DNA of 64,000 nt from Blepharisma japonicum (Eukaryota > Ciliophora > Heterotrichea > Heterotrichida > Blepharismidae): assembly GCA_949751835.1 (NCBI GenBank), contig CATKHK010000057.1, positions 62,001 through 126,000 on the forward strand. The letters run 5' to 3'. The position numbers and the translations under genes were made by a program. Numbering within the stretch: position 1 is the stretch's first letter; each line of letters opens with the position of its first letter. Positions 11,125 to 24,300 of this stretch are shown in pieces. The notes under the pieces are model-generated. The model searched no databases, was not told the DNA's origin, and saw nothing but the letters and a program-made list of their open reading frames with translations.

Positions 11125-14100
11125 TTATGGTATTATTTCCATAATTATATGCATTTTGTGTAAAGACTTCTTTTCTTCGTTAAAAAATCTCAGATAGATT
11201 ACAAAATACATAATGAAGGAAACCACAATAAAAATCGCCAAAACAGCAACTATGATGCTGATTTGCCTATCAATTACTGATTGGGAATAATGATCAGCTT
11301 CACTGATCAGTTCATTTCACTTATAATATACTTCATTGAGTACAAGTATCACATGCAATCACAAATTTGCATCTTCATCCCCATATGCAAGGAAAATATT
11401 ATCCAATATTGATATTTCTCCTGCTGAATAAATTCCATAAGCAAATTCATTATAAATTTCGGAATCAACGTTTTCATATAGAGCTTTGTTTATTTTTTCT
11501 GATAAAATGCTTGAATATTTAGAATTTCTCAGCAAAATTTCTGTATGCTTTATTTTATTTATAGTGTCAGTCATTAATATTTGATCTTGTTTGAAAGGAA
11601 GCGAAAATTCTATTCAAGCTCCATCAGATGTGTAAACTTTTTTTAATGTTATTTCGCTTTGTCAAACACCTAATTCATCATATAACATCCTCAATTGTAT
11701 TAGTTCTCTTATAATCTCAGGTCTGTAAGACAAATAATCAGCGCACTGCTGATAAAGATAAAATATATTTATTAAAGAAAATGCTAATACAACCGCAAAA
11801 TATAGGAAAATTCTTCAAATATATTTTCAATAATTTTTGAAATTAAATGGCTCTTTACAAGGACTTTTACTATTATTTTCTATTTCAGGCTGATTGTGGA
11901 TTCTAGTTAGTCTGTCAAGACTTGATTGGGTTAGCTCAAAATAATGTTCACTGGCATTTTTTCTTATTTTATTCCAAAAATTATTCTCAATTTTTATAGT
12001 GGAATAGCAAAATGGAGCAATTATAGCAACGCAGATGGCTAGCACAATAATTCCCAACACTAAAAGAAAAATCATTTCAGCATGAAAATCGTCTATTTTA
12101 GATTTCTGGCATTCAATAATATCAAATAGAGAGCTATTGCAATAATTAAATGCATCCCCATATCCATTAAGAGCTAAAAATGAAACTTCTTTTGATATAT
12201 CACCTTGTTTATTGAATTTTGAAACCAACTCATTTCCCTATTTAAGTTTTACATTTTGAATAAATAAAGCCGTTGTATCCAATAAGTTTGTTCTTTTATG
12301 ATCTTCACTTTCTGGGTAGTATAGATTAATTTTTTTATCAGTGAATATGCTTTTGCTTGAGCAATAATCTCAGCTTTCTAAATTTGATACCGCATCTCTA
12401 TATATTTTTTCTAGGCTATCAATGGTATCTACCAAGCCATAATACATAGCGTCTACAGCATCAGTGTAGCCAGATGGGTTAGTATACATCATTCTTGCCA
12501 TATATCCAGAAATTTGAAAAAATTCTCCCAGATTTCCCACAGTAATTGGGAATGCAATCTTACTAACAAATCCAATACTCAGATATGCAAAAATTAAAAC
12601 TGCAACATTTGAGGCAATTACAACCAAAATCTGAATAAAAATTACTGAAAGCACATAAACTGTATGTAAAATGTTTATTGATCTTGAAGATGTGATCATC
12701 ATGCCAAGAAAAGATTTTTGTGAGGAGTGGGATGCAGGGGATTTTTCTCCTGGTCTTTCTTCTGATTTGCTATTTTCATCGATTTCTGAAGTTTCGCTTA
12801 AATTTATTGACTTTAGGTTTACTTTGGAGTCGTTATAGTCTTGCTGGATTACTTTATATAATTCTGGACTATCTTCTTCTGTATTTAAAGATAACGATAA
12901 ATTTGATGAATTTTGGCTTTTTTCTTCTATTTTTTCTTCTTCGGCTAAATTATATGGCAGCTCAAAGGCACCATCTTTTCATTTTTTTATTTCTTCAGGA
13001 TCATCCGTCAGCATTATATATGGTTTTTTTATCTTATTAAATATAAAATATAATAAGACGAGAATCGTTTCATTTTCAAAATTTCGTAAATGATGAGGAG
13101 TAAATGGCTTTAAATTAGTTTCTTCTAAGCCAGAGTACAGCTTTTTCAGTGAATATCCTACTAAATTGCTATTAATAAAATTCGAAAACTTTGAAAAATA
13201 TTCAGAATGACAATAAATTTCTCCTGATTCTGAAATTAAAGCACATTGATATTTTGTTTCTTTTGGTTTGAAAACTAAAATAGTGACAATATAATTATTT
13301 ATTGAAGTAATTGATGATTTGCCTGTGCATTCCAATAGAAAACCTGTTGGAAGAGTAAAAAAAAATCTATCATTTATATCTAATTCTGATTTTATCTGGT
13401 AATGAACATTTCACTTCATTTCTTTTCTAAATATTTCTTTATAACAATTTGGATGAAATGATAACATATTGGTGCCTAAGAGAAAATTTAAAGGAGTTTT
13501 TAGAATTTCTGTGGCTTTTGAGTTTGCATAAAAAATTTCTCCAAAATTTTCTTCTTCTGCTGAAATTATTAAAACTCCGTTATTCTCGTTAAAATAGTCC
13601 AAATTCTTTGAATCATTTTGAGAACTCTGCATAACTCTATTGAAATATTTAAATTTCCCATCAAGAAAAGCTGATTTTTTATTATCATAAAGAATGTCTC
13701 CAGCATATGATGAGTAAAGAGAAATAGGTTCTCTAGAATTGGAAAACTTAGCCATTAATTGAGGGTATTCCTTATTAAGGAATTCCATGCTATAATTAAT
13801 GAAATTTAGATATTTTATTAATATCCTGAGAGAAGGCTTACTTGTTGTAGCTTCTTTTCAAAATTTTAATAAATTCGTACATAGTTTACTGTCTTCCGTT
13901 TTTATTTGTTTTAACCACTGGAAATAGTTTAGGAACTTTGTGCTTTCACTTGGAGCAAAGTTTTGTATTTTTTTATTGCACAAGTATTGGTGATAATTTG
14001 CCTCTAGATTGTAATCGGAAATACTTTTAGTTTTACTTAACTTGACTTTTGCTAATGATTCATCCCTAAGCACAAATAAACAATAATTTACTGCTCATAT

Positions 14101-15312
14101 CACTTGGAGTTTGTCTCTGTCTAATGTCCTTTCTAAAAAGTATTTTTCAAAAATATAAATAATTTTGTTTTTTTGGTCAAAATTATTATTAGAGCATAAA
14201 GCATATCTGAGTGATTTTTCTAAAGAATACTTAGAGCTTATGCCAACTAAGTTTCGTGGAATATTTTTTTGTGTGTTCTTCTTGCTTAACTTCAATACAA
14301 ATGCAATAATTGATATTGAATAAAATGGTACCAAAACTATTGTCAACAAACTAATTAATAAAGAGTTGTTTAGTCAATATCCCAAAAGAAATATAAAGGA
14401 TATTAAAGCAACTGTAGAAAATCGAATAAATACTAGAACATAATAATAAAGAGAATAGTAAGGGGTAAAAATCATAGTTTCTATTGCAAGAAGTCCCAAA
14501 GTAATCATTGTATATAATTGAAAATAAACAATATGGTCTTCTGCAAGAATTGCATAAAGAATTGGAAATGAATAGGTAAAAATCATCTTGTGGACCTCGA
14601 TTTTAGAGTGAGCCCTTGATCCCAAATTTTTTAAAGCTGAAGAATGTCTAATTTCCCCGGAAAATTCAGCAAAAAACAAAAGTAAAAAGAATGCAATAAC
14701 CATCGCAATAATTGTCAGTACTTGCCATAGAGTACTTATCTCAAAGTCACTGAATTTATTGTGACTTTTGTATTCTGCAACCTCTTTTTTTGGCGAAAAG
14801 TTATATTTTAGAAATATGGAAAATAAAATCATAGAAGGTATAGAGAGCTGAGTTACTCATAAGTAAAGTATTTTTCTAAATATTTTAAAAATTGTATGAG
14901 GTATATTTATAGAATGATAAATAGTAAATACTAAAACTAAAATACCTGAAAAATTAATAAATGTAATCAAAATTGATAAATATAAGCATTCACTCATAAT
15001 TCCAAAACTCGAGCATGCCGTGTCAATTCTCAGGAAGTCAATAATCCTCCATAGCAATTCATTCTTACTTCAGTTTTTGATTGATATATTTGGGATCCAC
15101 AAAAGAGCTATAATTTGAATGCATCAAGTTAATTCTTCAATTGCTATTTGAATTCTTTGAGCCTTATAAAATTTTTCTCCAAAATTCTTCTCTAAATGAA
15201 GTTGGCGATAAAGCTCAAAAACTGAACAAACAATTGAATTTTGCTTCAAAATCTTAAAAAATTTCCTTTCAAAAGCTTGAGTTTCATCGATTCCAACTTC
15301 AAGCCAGGACAT
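11125..15312 (-). CDS. PAS polytopic membrane protein, copy B
   Basis: About 1,385 residues after removing introns 12631-12645 (stopless, ends CAG) and 12238-12252 (GTAAAACTTAAATAG). It starts MSWLEVGIDETQ and ends MEIIP then TAA. The PAS core is NFGEIFYANSKATEIL at about residue 589. It is nearly identical to copy C over the whole length and slightly less similar to D, so this is a recent duplicate. The linker between PAS and TM9 (about 12860-12990) is the main variable stretch and carries 15 nt net more than C. In-frame TGA at 11815-11817 corresponds to TGG in copy J, one of the clearest codon comparisons in the window. All pieces keep one reading frame across the introns, so the gene looks intact. 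Confidence 0.85.
12631..12645 (-). other. 15-nt intron without a stop (copy B)
   Basis: GTAATTTTTATTCAG at the same position as the TAG-ending introns of E-K. It is stopless and in phase; retained sequence would read VIFIQ. Confidence 0.7.
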
Positions 15313-16050
15313 AAATGGACAATAATATTAGAATCTTCAGATAGAAAACTAACCTTCAATGCTAAAAATCAATAATTATTTAAAGCAGCATTTAATATGC
15401 CACTCTAATTAAAAAAATATTGCATAATTGCTCACTGCATCTTACAAAAATATTTAATTTTTAATAACTAATTTTCGCCACTTTCTTATTTATCCATTTA
15501 AGCTCTTATGCAAAAACTATAATCTAATTTGAATCAATTTTAAAATAATACGGAAAGGAATTTAAAAGCGTATTTAATCAATAATGGCATAGACAATTAT
15601 TAGCTCAGAATGCAATAGAGTAAATTTGTGCTCTATGAAGCCACAAACGAATATTTTGAATAAATAATTTACAGGGAAAAACTATTATCCAATATTGATA
15701 TTTCTCCAACATAATAGATCCAGAGCACAAATTTTTTATAAACTATGCTATCCTCATTTTCATATAGTGTTTTTTAATTTTTTCTAATAAGTCGCTTGAA
15801 AAATTGGATTTTCTTAACACCTCTCTCTGTGGTGTTGCCGAAGTGCGAAAACCATATAATAATCAAAGTTAAGAATTCTGGAAGCATATGAGTAAAATAC
15901 TCATATAAATTTATGGAGTTAATAAGGTAGAATTACAATATTAATTAACTAACTATTTAACAAAAAATAATTTTTACATTATTATGAAATAAACACGATA
16001 GCTAAGAGCTTAAGAATGATGGCTTTAAAATAAAAATGTTTATTTGTATT
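15313..16050. other. Spacer B/C with family relic and flank repeats
   Basis: Near the B start the spacer shares a block (about 15567-15660, with TTTAATCAATAATGG and GACAATTATTAGCTCAG) with the upstream regions of C (20487-20600) and D (25825-25900). Its middle holds a decayed family fragment (separate entry). Its left-of-C part matches spacer A/B (about 15905-16040 against 10970-11110), including the GGTAGAATT element. No complete gene. Confidence 0.6.
15680..15860 (-). pseudogene. Relic of array gene, C-terminal piece
   Basis: About 150-180 bp closely match the second outside domain of copy D (about 21650-21810): the segment for 'SILDDNSF', the ENA-x-S region and the SDKTLEY-like antisense stretch are recognisable at DNA level. 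Single-base changes break the frame. It shows that an extra copy once lay between B and C. Confidence 0.65.
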
Positions 16051-19000
16051 TTATGGCATTATTTCCATAATTGTATGCATTTTATGTAAAGACTTCTTTT
16101 CTTCATTGAAAAATCTTAGATAGATTACAAAATACATAAAGAAGGAAATGACAATAAAACTTACCAAAACAGCAACTATGGTGCTAATTTGTCTATCAAT
16201 TACTGACTGGGAATGGTGATCAGCTTCACTGATCAATGCATTTAAGGTATCATATATTTCATGAAGTACTATTATCACATGCAATCACAAATAAGGATCT
16301 TCATCCCCGTATGCAAGGAAAATATTATCTAAGAGTGATATTTCTCCTGCTGAATAAACTCCATATATAAATTCATTAGAAGAAACGCCATCAACGTTTT
16401 CATATAGAGCTTTTTGTATTTTTTCTGATAAAATACTTGAATATTTAGAATTTCTCAACAAAATTTCTGTATGCTTTATTTTATTTATAGTGTCAGTCAT
16501 TAATAATTGGTCATGTTTAAAAGGAAGCGAAAATTCTATTCAAGCTTCATCATGTGCGTAAACTTTTTTTAATGTTATTTCGCTTTGTCAAACACCTAAT
16601 TCATCATATAGCATCCTCAATTGTATTAGTTCTCTTATAATATCAGGTCTGTAAGACAAATAATCAGCGCACTGCTGATAAAGATAAAATATATTTACTA
16701 AAGAAAATGCTAATACAATCGCAAAATATAGGAAAATTCTTCAAATATATTTTCAATAATTTTTGAAATTAAATGGCTCTTTACAAGGACTTCTACTATT
16801 ATTTTCTATTTCAGGCTGATCGTGGATTCTAGTTAGTCTGTCAAGACTTGATTGGATTAGCTCAAAATAATTTTCACCGGCGTTTTTTCTTATTTTGTTC
16901 CAAAAATTATTCTCAATTTTTATAGTGGAATAACAAAATGGAGCAATTATAGCAACACAAATTGCTAGCACAATAATTCCCAACACTAAAAGAAAAATCA
17001 TTTCAGCATGAAAATCGTCTATTTTTGATTTCTGGCATTCAATAATATCAAATAGAGAGCTATTGCAATAGTTAAATAAATCCCCATAACCATTAAGCGC
17101 TAAAAACGATACTTCTTTTGAAAAATCATCGAGTTTATTGAATTTTGAAATCAACTCATTTCCCTATATAAGTTTTACATTTTGAATAAATAAAGCAGTT
17201 GTATCCAATAAATTTGTATTTTTATAAGCTTCACTTTCAGGATAGTATAGATTAATTTTCTTATCAGTGAAAATGCTTTTGCTTGAACAATAATCTCAGC
17301 TTTCTAAATTTGATACTGTATCTATATATAATTTTTCTAGATTATCTATAGTACCTATCAAGCCAAAATACATCGCGACTACAGCATCAGTGTAGCCAGA
17401 TGGGTTAGTATACATCATTCTTGCCATATATCCAGAAAGTTGAAAATAATTTCCCAGATTTCCAACAGTAATAGGAAATGTAACCTTACTGACAAAGCCA
17501 ATACTCAAATATGCAAAAATTAAAACTGCAATATTTGATGCAATTACGACCAAAATCTGAATAAAAATTACTGAAAGCACATAAACTGTATGTAAAATGT
17601 TTATTGATCTTGAAGATGTTATCATCATGTTCAGAAATGTTTTTTGTGAGGAGTGGGATGCAGGGGATTTTTCTCCTGGTCTTTCTTCTGATTTATTATT
17701 TTCATCAATTTCTGAAGTCTCGTTTAAATTTACTGACTTTAGGTTTGCTTTGGAGTCGTTATAATCTTGCTGAATTTCTTTATATAATTCTGGACTGTTA
17801 TCTTCTGTATTTAAAGATAACGATAAATCTGATAAATTTGGGCTATCTTCTATTCCTGCATCATTTGGCACTTCAAAAACCCCGTCTTTTCATTTTTTTA
17901 TTTCTTCAGGATCATCTGTAAGTATTACATATGGGATTTTTATTTTATTAAATATAAAATATAATAAGATGAGAATTGTTTCATTTTCAAAATTTCGTAA
18001 ATGATGAGGAGTAAATGGCTTTAAATTAGTTTCTTCTAAGCCAGAGTACAAATTTTTTAGTGAATATCCTACTAAATTGCTATTAATAAAATTTGAAAAT
18101 TTTGAAAAATATTCAGTATGGCAATAAATTTGTCCTGATTCTGATATTAAAGCACATTGATGTTTTGGTTCATTTGGTTTGAAAACTAAAATAGTGACAA
18201 TATAATTATTTATTGAAGTAATTGATGATTTGCCTGTGCATTCCAATAAAAAGCCTGTTGGAAGAGTAAAAAAAAATCTATCATTTATATCTAATTCTGA
18301 TTTTATCTGGTAATGAAAATTTCACTTCATTTCTTCTCTAAATATTTCTTTATAGCAATCTGGTGTAAAAGATGACATACTGGCGCCTAGCAGAAAATTT
18401 AAAGGAGTTTTCAGAATTTCTGCAGATTTTGAGTTTGCATAAAAAATTTTTCCATAATTTTCTTCTTCAGCTGAAATTATCAAAATTCCGTTATTATCGT
18501 TAAAATAGTCCAAATTTTTTGAGTTATTTTGAGAACTCTGCATAAATCTATTTAAATATTTAAATTTTCCATCAAGAAATGCTGATTTTTCATTATCATA
18601 AAGAATTCCTCCTACATATGATGAATAAAAAGAAATAGGTTCTTTAGAGTTGGGAAATTTTGCCATTAATTGAGGGTATTCCTTATTAAGGAATTCCATG
18701 CTATAATTAATGAAATTTAGATATTTTATTAATATCCTGAGAGAAGGCTTACTTGTTGTAACTTCTTTTCAAAATTTTAATAAATTTGTGCATAGTTTGC
18801 TATCTTCTTTTTTTATTTTTCTTAAACGCTGGAAATAGCTTAAAAATTTTGTGCTTTCACTTGGAGCAAAGTTTTGTATTTTTTTATTGCACAAGTACTC
18901 TTGATAATTTGCTTCTAGGTTGTAATCGGAAATACTTTTAGTTTTACTTAACTTGACTTTTGCTAATGATTCATCCCTAAGCACAAATAAACAATAATTA

Positions 19001-20223
19001 GCTGCTCATACTAATTGAAGCTTGTCTCTATCCAAAGCCCTTTCTAAAAAATATTTTTCAAAAATGTAAATAATTTTGCTTTTTTGATCAAAATTATTAT
19101 TAGAGCATAAAGCATGTCTGAGTGATTTTTCTAAAGAATACTTAGAGTTTATGCCTACTAAGTTTTCCGGAATATTTTTTTGTTCGTTCTTCTTTCTTAA
19201 CTTCAATACAAATGTAATAATTAATATTGAGTAAAAAGGAACCAAAACTATTGTCAACAAACTAATTAATAAAGAGTTGTTTAGTCAATATCCCAAAAGA
19301 AATATAAAGGATATTAAAGAAACTACAGAAAATCGAATAAATACTAGAACATAATAATAAAGAGAATAGTAAGGGGTAAAAATCATAGTTTCTATTGCAA
19401 AAAGTCCTAGAGTTATCATTGTATACAATTGAAAATAAACAATATGATCTTCTGCAAGAATAGCATAAAGAATTGGAAATGAATAAGTAAAAATCGCCTT
19501 ATGGACCTCAATTTTAGAATGAGCCCTTGATCCAAAATTTTTTAAAGCTGAAGAGTGCCTAATTTCTCCTGAAAATTCAGCAAAAAATAAAAGTAAAAAA
19601 AATGCAATAACCATCGCAGTAATTGTCAGTACTTGCCATGGGGTACTGATCTCAATGTCACTGAATTTATTGTGGTTTTTGTATTCTGCAACCTCTTTTT
19701 GTTGCGAAAAATTATATTTCAGAAATATGGAAAATAATATCATAGAAGGTATAGAGAGCTGAGTTACTCATAAGTAAAGTATTTTTCTAAATATTTTAAA
19801 AATTGTATGAGGTATATTTATAGAATGATAAATAGCAAATACTAAAACTAAAATACCTGAAAAATTAATAAATGTAATCAAAATTGATAAATATAAGCAT
19901 TCACTCATAATTCCAAAACTCGAGCATGCCGTGTCAATTCTCAAGAAGTCAATAATTCTTCATAACAATTCATTTTTGCTTCAGTTTTTGATTGATATAT
20001 TTGGGATCCACAAAAGAGCTATAATTTGAATGCATCATGTTAATTCTTCAATTGCTATTTGAATTCTTTGAGCTTTATAAAATTTTTCTCCAAAATTCTT
20101 CTCTAAATGAAGTCGGCGATAAAGTTCAAAAATTGAGCACATGATTGAATTTTGCTTCAAAATCTTAAAAAATTTCCTTTCAAAAGCTTGAGTTTCATCG
20201 ATTCCAACTTCAAGCCAAGACAT
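16051..20223 (-). CDS. PAS polytopic membrane protein, copy C
   Basis: About 1,380 residues with introns 17557-17571 (stopless) and 17164-17178 (GTAAAACTTATATAG) removed. It starts MSWLEVGIDETQ as B does and ends MEIMP then TAA. The PAS core reads NYGKIFYANSKSAEIL, so the usual Glu of 'GEI' is Lys here. It differs from B mainly in the linker upstream of TM9 (17600-17880) and in scattered residues of both outside domains; membrane helices and helical repeats are almost unchanged. The frame is continuous through all TGA codons. Most likely functional and a very recent duplicate of B, or kept similar by gene conversion. Confidence 0.85.
17557..17571 (-). other. 15-nt intron without a stop (copy C)
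   Basis: GTAATTTTTATTCAG, identical to the copy B intron and in the same place; stopless and in phase. Confidence 0.7.
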
Positions 20224-21380
20224 AAATGGACAATAATATTAGAATTCATTCCTATAGAAGATTAACCTTTATGACGTTAAAAATCAGATAATTAATTCTA
20301 AAAAGATTTAACATGCATCTCATAATTATAAAAAAAATTGCATAACTTCTTACTGCATCTTGGGCAAATATTAAATTCTAATAACTAATTTATACAACTT
20401 TACTTATCTATCCTTTAAGCTTTTATGCAAAAACTATAATCTAATTGAATTAATTTTAAAGGCAAATAATGCGTAAGGCAATTTAAATCACCTTTGATCA
20501 ATAATGGTACAGACTAATATTGGCCCAGAATACAATACAAATTTGTAATCCAGAAAGCCATACTATAGGATTATACAAATGAAATTTTAAATAAATAATT
20601 TACCTTACTATTATCTGGCAGGATAAAGGAATCCCAAAAGCTTATAAGGCTCTTTCTTTAATTTATATGAAATTTTATTATTGCTGTTTTAAAAGTGAAT
20701 AATGTTAAAAACTTTTTTGATTTTTATCATAAAAAAAGAAATTCCTTCGAGAATATATTATGATAACTATGTCAAACTCTTTTAAATATTTTTTATCTTT
20801 TACCTCGTGACGTCACTTGCAGATTGTCAAGTAATTTTATTGAAAATTATTCCAATAATTTTAATATTAACGGAATCATATAGATAAAGTTAAATTATAA
20901 TATGTCTTTCAAATATTAAACCAAGCCAAAATATTTGATAAAATGTGAATTAAAAAATGATTTATATAATTACAGTTAAATATTATAATTTTATATTAAA
21001 TTTTATTATTATGATTTAATTTATTTGTTCACTCTTAAGAGGAATAAGAATTTTCATTTTTTAATATTAGTTTGCGTATTCTTGACTTCTGGTTAAAGAA
21101 AACTATTCCTTTATAATAATAGCAAACTACGAAATCAATTAAATAATATCATTTCATGCCTCCATAATAATTTCAGATTTTTCATTTTTACCTTTCAAAG
21201 CTACTACGCAATAATTTTTATGGCATATCATCTATCTTTAAGCAAAAAGAAGCTTTTAAATAAGCTAGGGTTGAATTTTAGAATTTTTGCAAGATTAAGT
21301 ATTAATAAATTATTATTCGGTAAATATACCCTAAAATAAAGCAGGTGAATTAAAGGTTTTCATTATATATTTTAATTTTT
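20224..21380. other. Spacer C/D, duplicated flank
   Basis: AT-rich spacer. About 20340-20600 matches the upstream region of B and D, and about 20680-21100 matches the D/E spacer (26030-26430), including a TGTCA...TTTTAAAT...TTTTATCTT...GTGA stretch. At about 21140-21220 the minus strand briefly reads KNYCVVALKGKNEKSE, which recalls the NYC-x-F-x-L-K-DESLAK stretch of the array proteins. It ends at TAA after 27 codons and may be a relic or chance. Confidence 0.45.
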
Positions 21381-24300
21381 TTATGGTATAATTTCCATAA
21401 TTGTATTCATTTTGCTTAAAGACTTTTTTTCTTCATTGAAAAATCTCAGGTATAATCCAAAATACATTAGGAAGGAAATCATTATAAAAAATACCAAAAC
21501 AGCAACTATAATGGTGATTTGCCTATTTATTATTGATTGAGAATAATGATCAGCTTCCGTAATCAGCTCATCGTAGTTAATATTCAATTCATTAACGAGC
21601 ATCATTGAATGCAATCATAATTGAACATCATAAGATTCAGAAGAAACAAAACTATCATCAAATATTGATATTTCTCCACCAGAATAGATCCCAAAAGCAA
21701 CTTCTTTATAGATTGTGCTATCTGCATTTTCATATAGTGTTTTTTTAATTTTTTCTGATAAAACACTTGAATATTTGGATTTTCTTAGTTGCAGTTCTGT
21801 ATGCTTAATTTTATTTATAGTTTCCTCCATTAAGATTTTGCTATTTTTAAAAGGAAGTGAGTATTTTATTCTATCTTCATCTGAATTATTGAAATTATTC
21901 AATGCCACTTCACTTGTTCAAACACCTAAGCCCGTATATAAAATCCTTGATTGTATTAATTCTCTTATAATTTCAGGCCTATAAGACAAGTAATCGACAC
22001 ATTGCTGATAAAGATATAAAATATTTATCAAAGAAAATGCTAATATAGCAATAAAATATAGCAAAACTCTCCAAGCATATTTTCAATAATTTTTGAAATT
22101 AAATGTTCTTTTTGATGGACTTTTACTGTTTAGTTCTACTTCTGGCTGATTATGCACTCGAACTAGCCTTTCAAGGCATGATTGGGTTAGGTCAAAAAAA
22201 TGTTCACTTGCGTTTTTTCTTATTTTATTCCAAAAATTATTCTCAATTCTTATGGTGGAATAGCAAAATGGAGCAATTATAGCAACGCAGACAGCTAGCA
22301 CAAGAATTCCTAACCCTAAAAGAAAAATCATTTCAGCTTGAAAATCGTCTATTTTTGATTTCTGGCATTCAATAATGTCATATAATGAGCTGTTGCAATA
22401 ATTAAACGCATCGCCGTATCCGTTTTGCATTAAAAATGAGACTTCGGTAAAATAATCTTCTGAATTATTGTATTTCGAAATCAGTTCATTTCCCTATATA
22501 AGTTTTACATTTTTAATAAATAAAGCAATTGTATCCAATAGATTTTTCTTTTTGTAAATTTTTGATTCTGCATCGTAAAAATTAATTCTATCATTAGTAA
22601 AAATGCTTTTGCTAGAGCAATAATCCCAGCTTTCTAAATGATTTACAGAATCTCTATACATTTTTTCTAGATCCCTAATGTGATTTATTAAGGCGGGATA
22701 CATAGTATTTTCAATATCAATGCTACCAGAGGAGCCAAAATACAACACTCTTCCCATAAATCCTGAAATTTGGAAATAATTTCCTATTTTTCCAACAGTG
22801 ATTGGGAATGAGATATTGCTGACAAAATCAATATTTATATATGCGAAAATTAAAACTGCAATATTTGAAGCAATTACGACCAAAATCTGCATAAAAATTA
22901 CTGAAATCACATAAACTGTGTGTAAAATGTTTATCGATCTTGAAGATGTTATCATCATGTCAAGAAAGGATTTTTGTGAGGAGTGGGATGCTGGCGATCT
23001 TTCTCCTGGTCTTTCTTCATTTTTGCTTGTTTCATCAACTTCTGAAGTTTCGTTTAAATTTATTGGTTTTAGGTTTGCTTTCGAGTCATTATATTCATGC
23101 TCGATTTCTCTACTTGATTTTGGACTATTATCTTCTGTATTTAGCGATAATGATAATGATGAATTTGATAAATTTTGGCTGTCTTCTTCTACTTTTTCTT
23201 CTTCTGAATCATTTGGCAGCTCAAAGGCTCCGTCTTTTCATTTTTTTATTTCTTCAGGATCATCTGTCAATAATACATATGGAATTTTAATCTTATTAAA
23301 AAAAAAGTGTGATAGAACTAATATTGTTTCATTTTCAAAATTTCGTAAACGATAAGGGGTAAGTGGCTTTAAATTCGATTCTTCTAAGCCAGAGTACAAT
23401 TTTTTCAAGGAATATCCTATAAGATTGCTTTTTGTAAATTTCGAAAATTTTGAAAAATATTCTGAGTGGCAACAAATTTCTCCTGCTTCTGAAATTAAAG
23501 CAGATTGATATTTTGGATCCTTTGGTTTAAAAACTAAAATATTGGCGATACAATCGTTTATTGAAACAAGAGATGATTTGCCTATGCATTCCAATAGAAA
23601 ACCTGTTGGAAGCGTCACAAAAAAGCCATCATTAAAATTTCTTTCGGAATTTGATTGGAAATGAATACTTCACTTAATTTCGTTTCTAAATATATCTTTA
23701 TAGCAACCAGGTGTAAAAGAAGACATAGTGCTGCCTATAAGAAATTTTAAAGGAGTTTTTAGAATTTCTGCAGATTTTGAATTTGCATAAAAAATTTCTC
23801 CAAAATTTTTCTCTTCAGCTGAAATTATCAAAATTCCATTATTCTCGCTAAAATAGTCCAAATTCTTTGAGTTATTTTGAGAATTCTGCATATCTCTATT
23901 GAAATTTTTAAATTTCCCATCAAGAGAAACTGATTTTTCATAATCGTAAAGAATTCCTCCTACATATGAAGAATAAAAAGAAATGGACTCTCTAGAATTG
24001 GAAAATTCTTTCATTAATTGAGGGTACTCCTTATTAAGGAATTCTACGCTATAGCTAATGAAATTTAGATATTTTATTAATATCCTGAGAGAAGGCTTAC
24101 TTGCTGTGACTTCTTTTCAAAATTTTAATAAATTTGTGCATAGTTTGCTATCTTCTTTTTTTATTTTTTTTAAACGCTGAAAGTAGTTTAAGAAATTTGT
24201 GCTTTCACTTGGAGCAAAATTTTGAATTTTTTTATTGCACAAGTACTCTTGATAATTTGCTTCTAGGTTGTAATCGGAAATACTTTTAGTTTTACTTAAC

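Noticed and set aside
22918-23355. Plus-strand frames of 100-145 codons opposite copy D, and similar ones opposite B, C, E, F, G, H and I
   Set aside because: They are antisense shadows of conserved minus-strand coding sequence; the composition is Phe/Leu/Ser-rich as expected from reverse reading, and they are not conserved as proteins.
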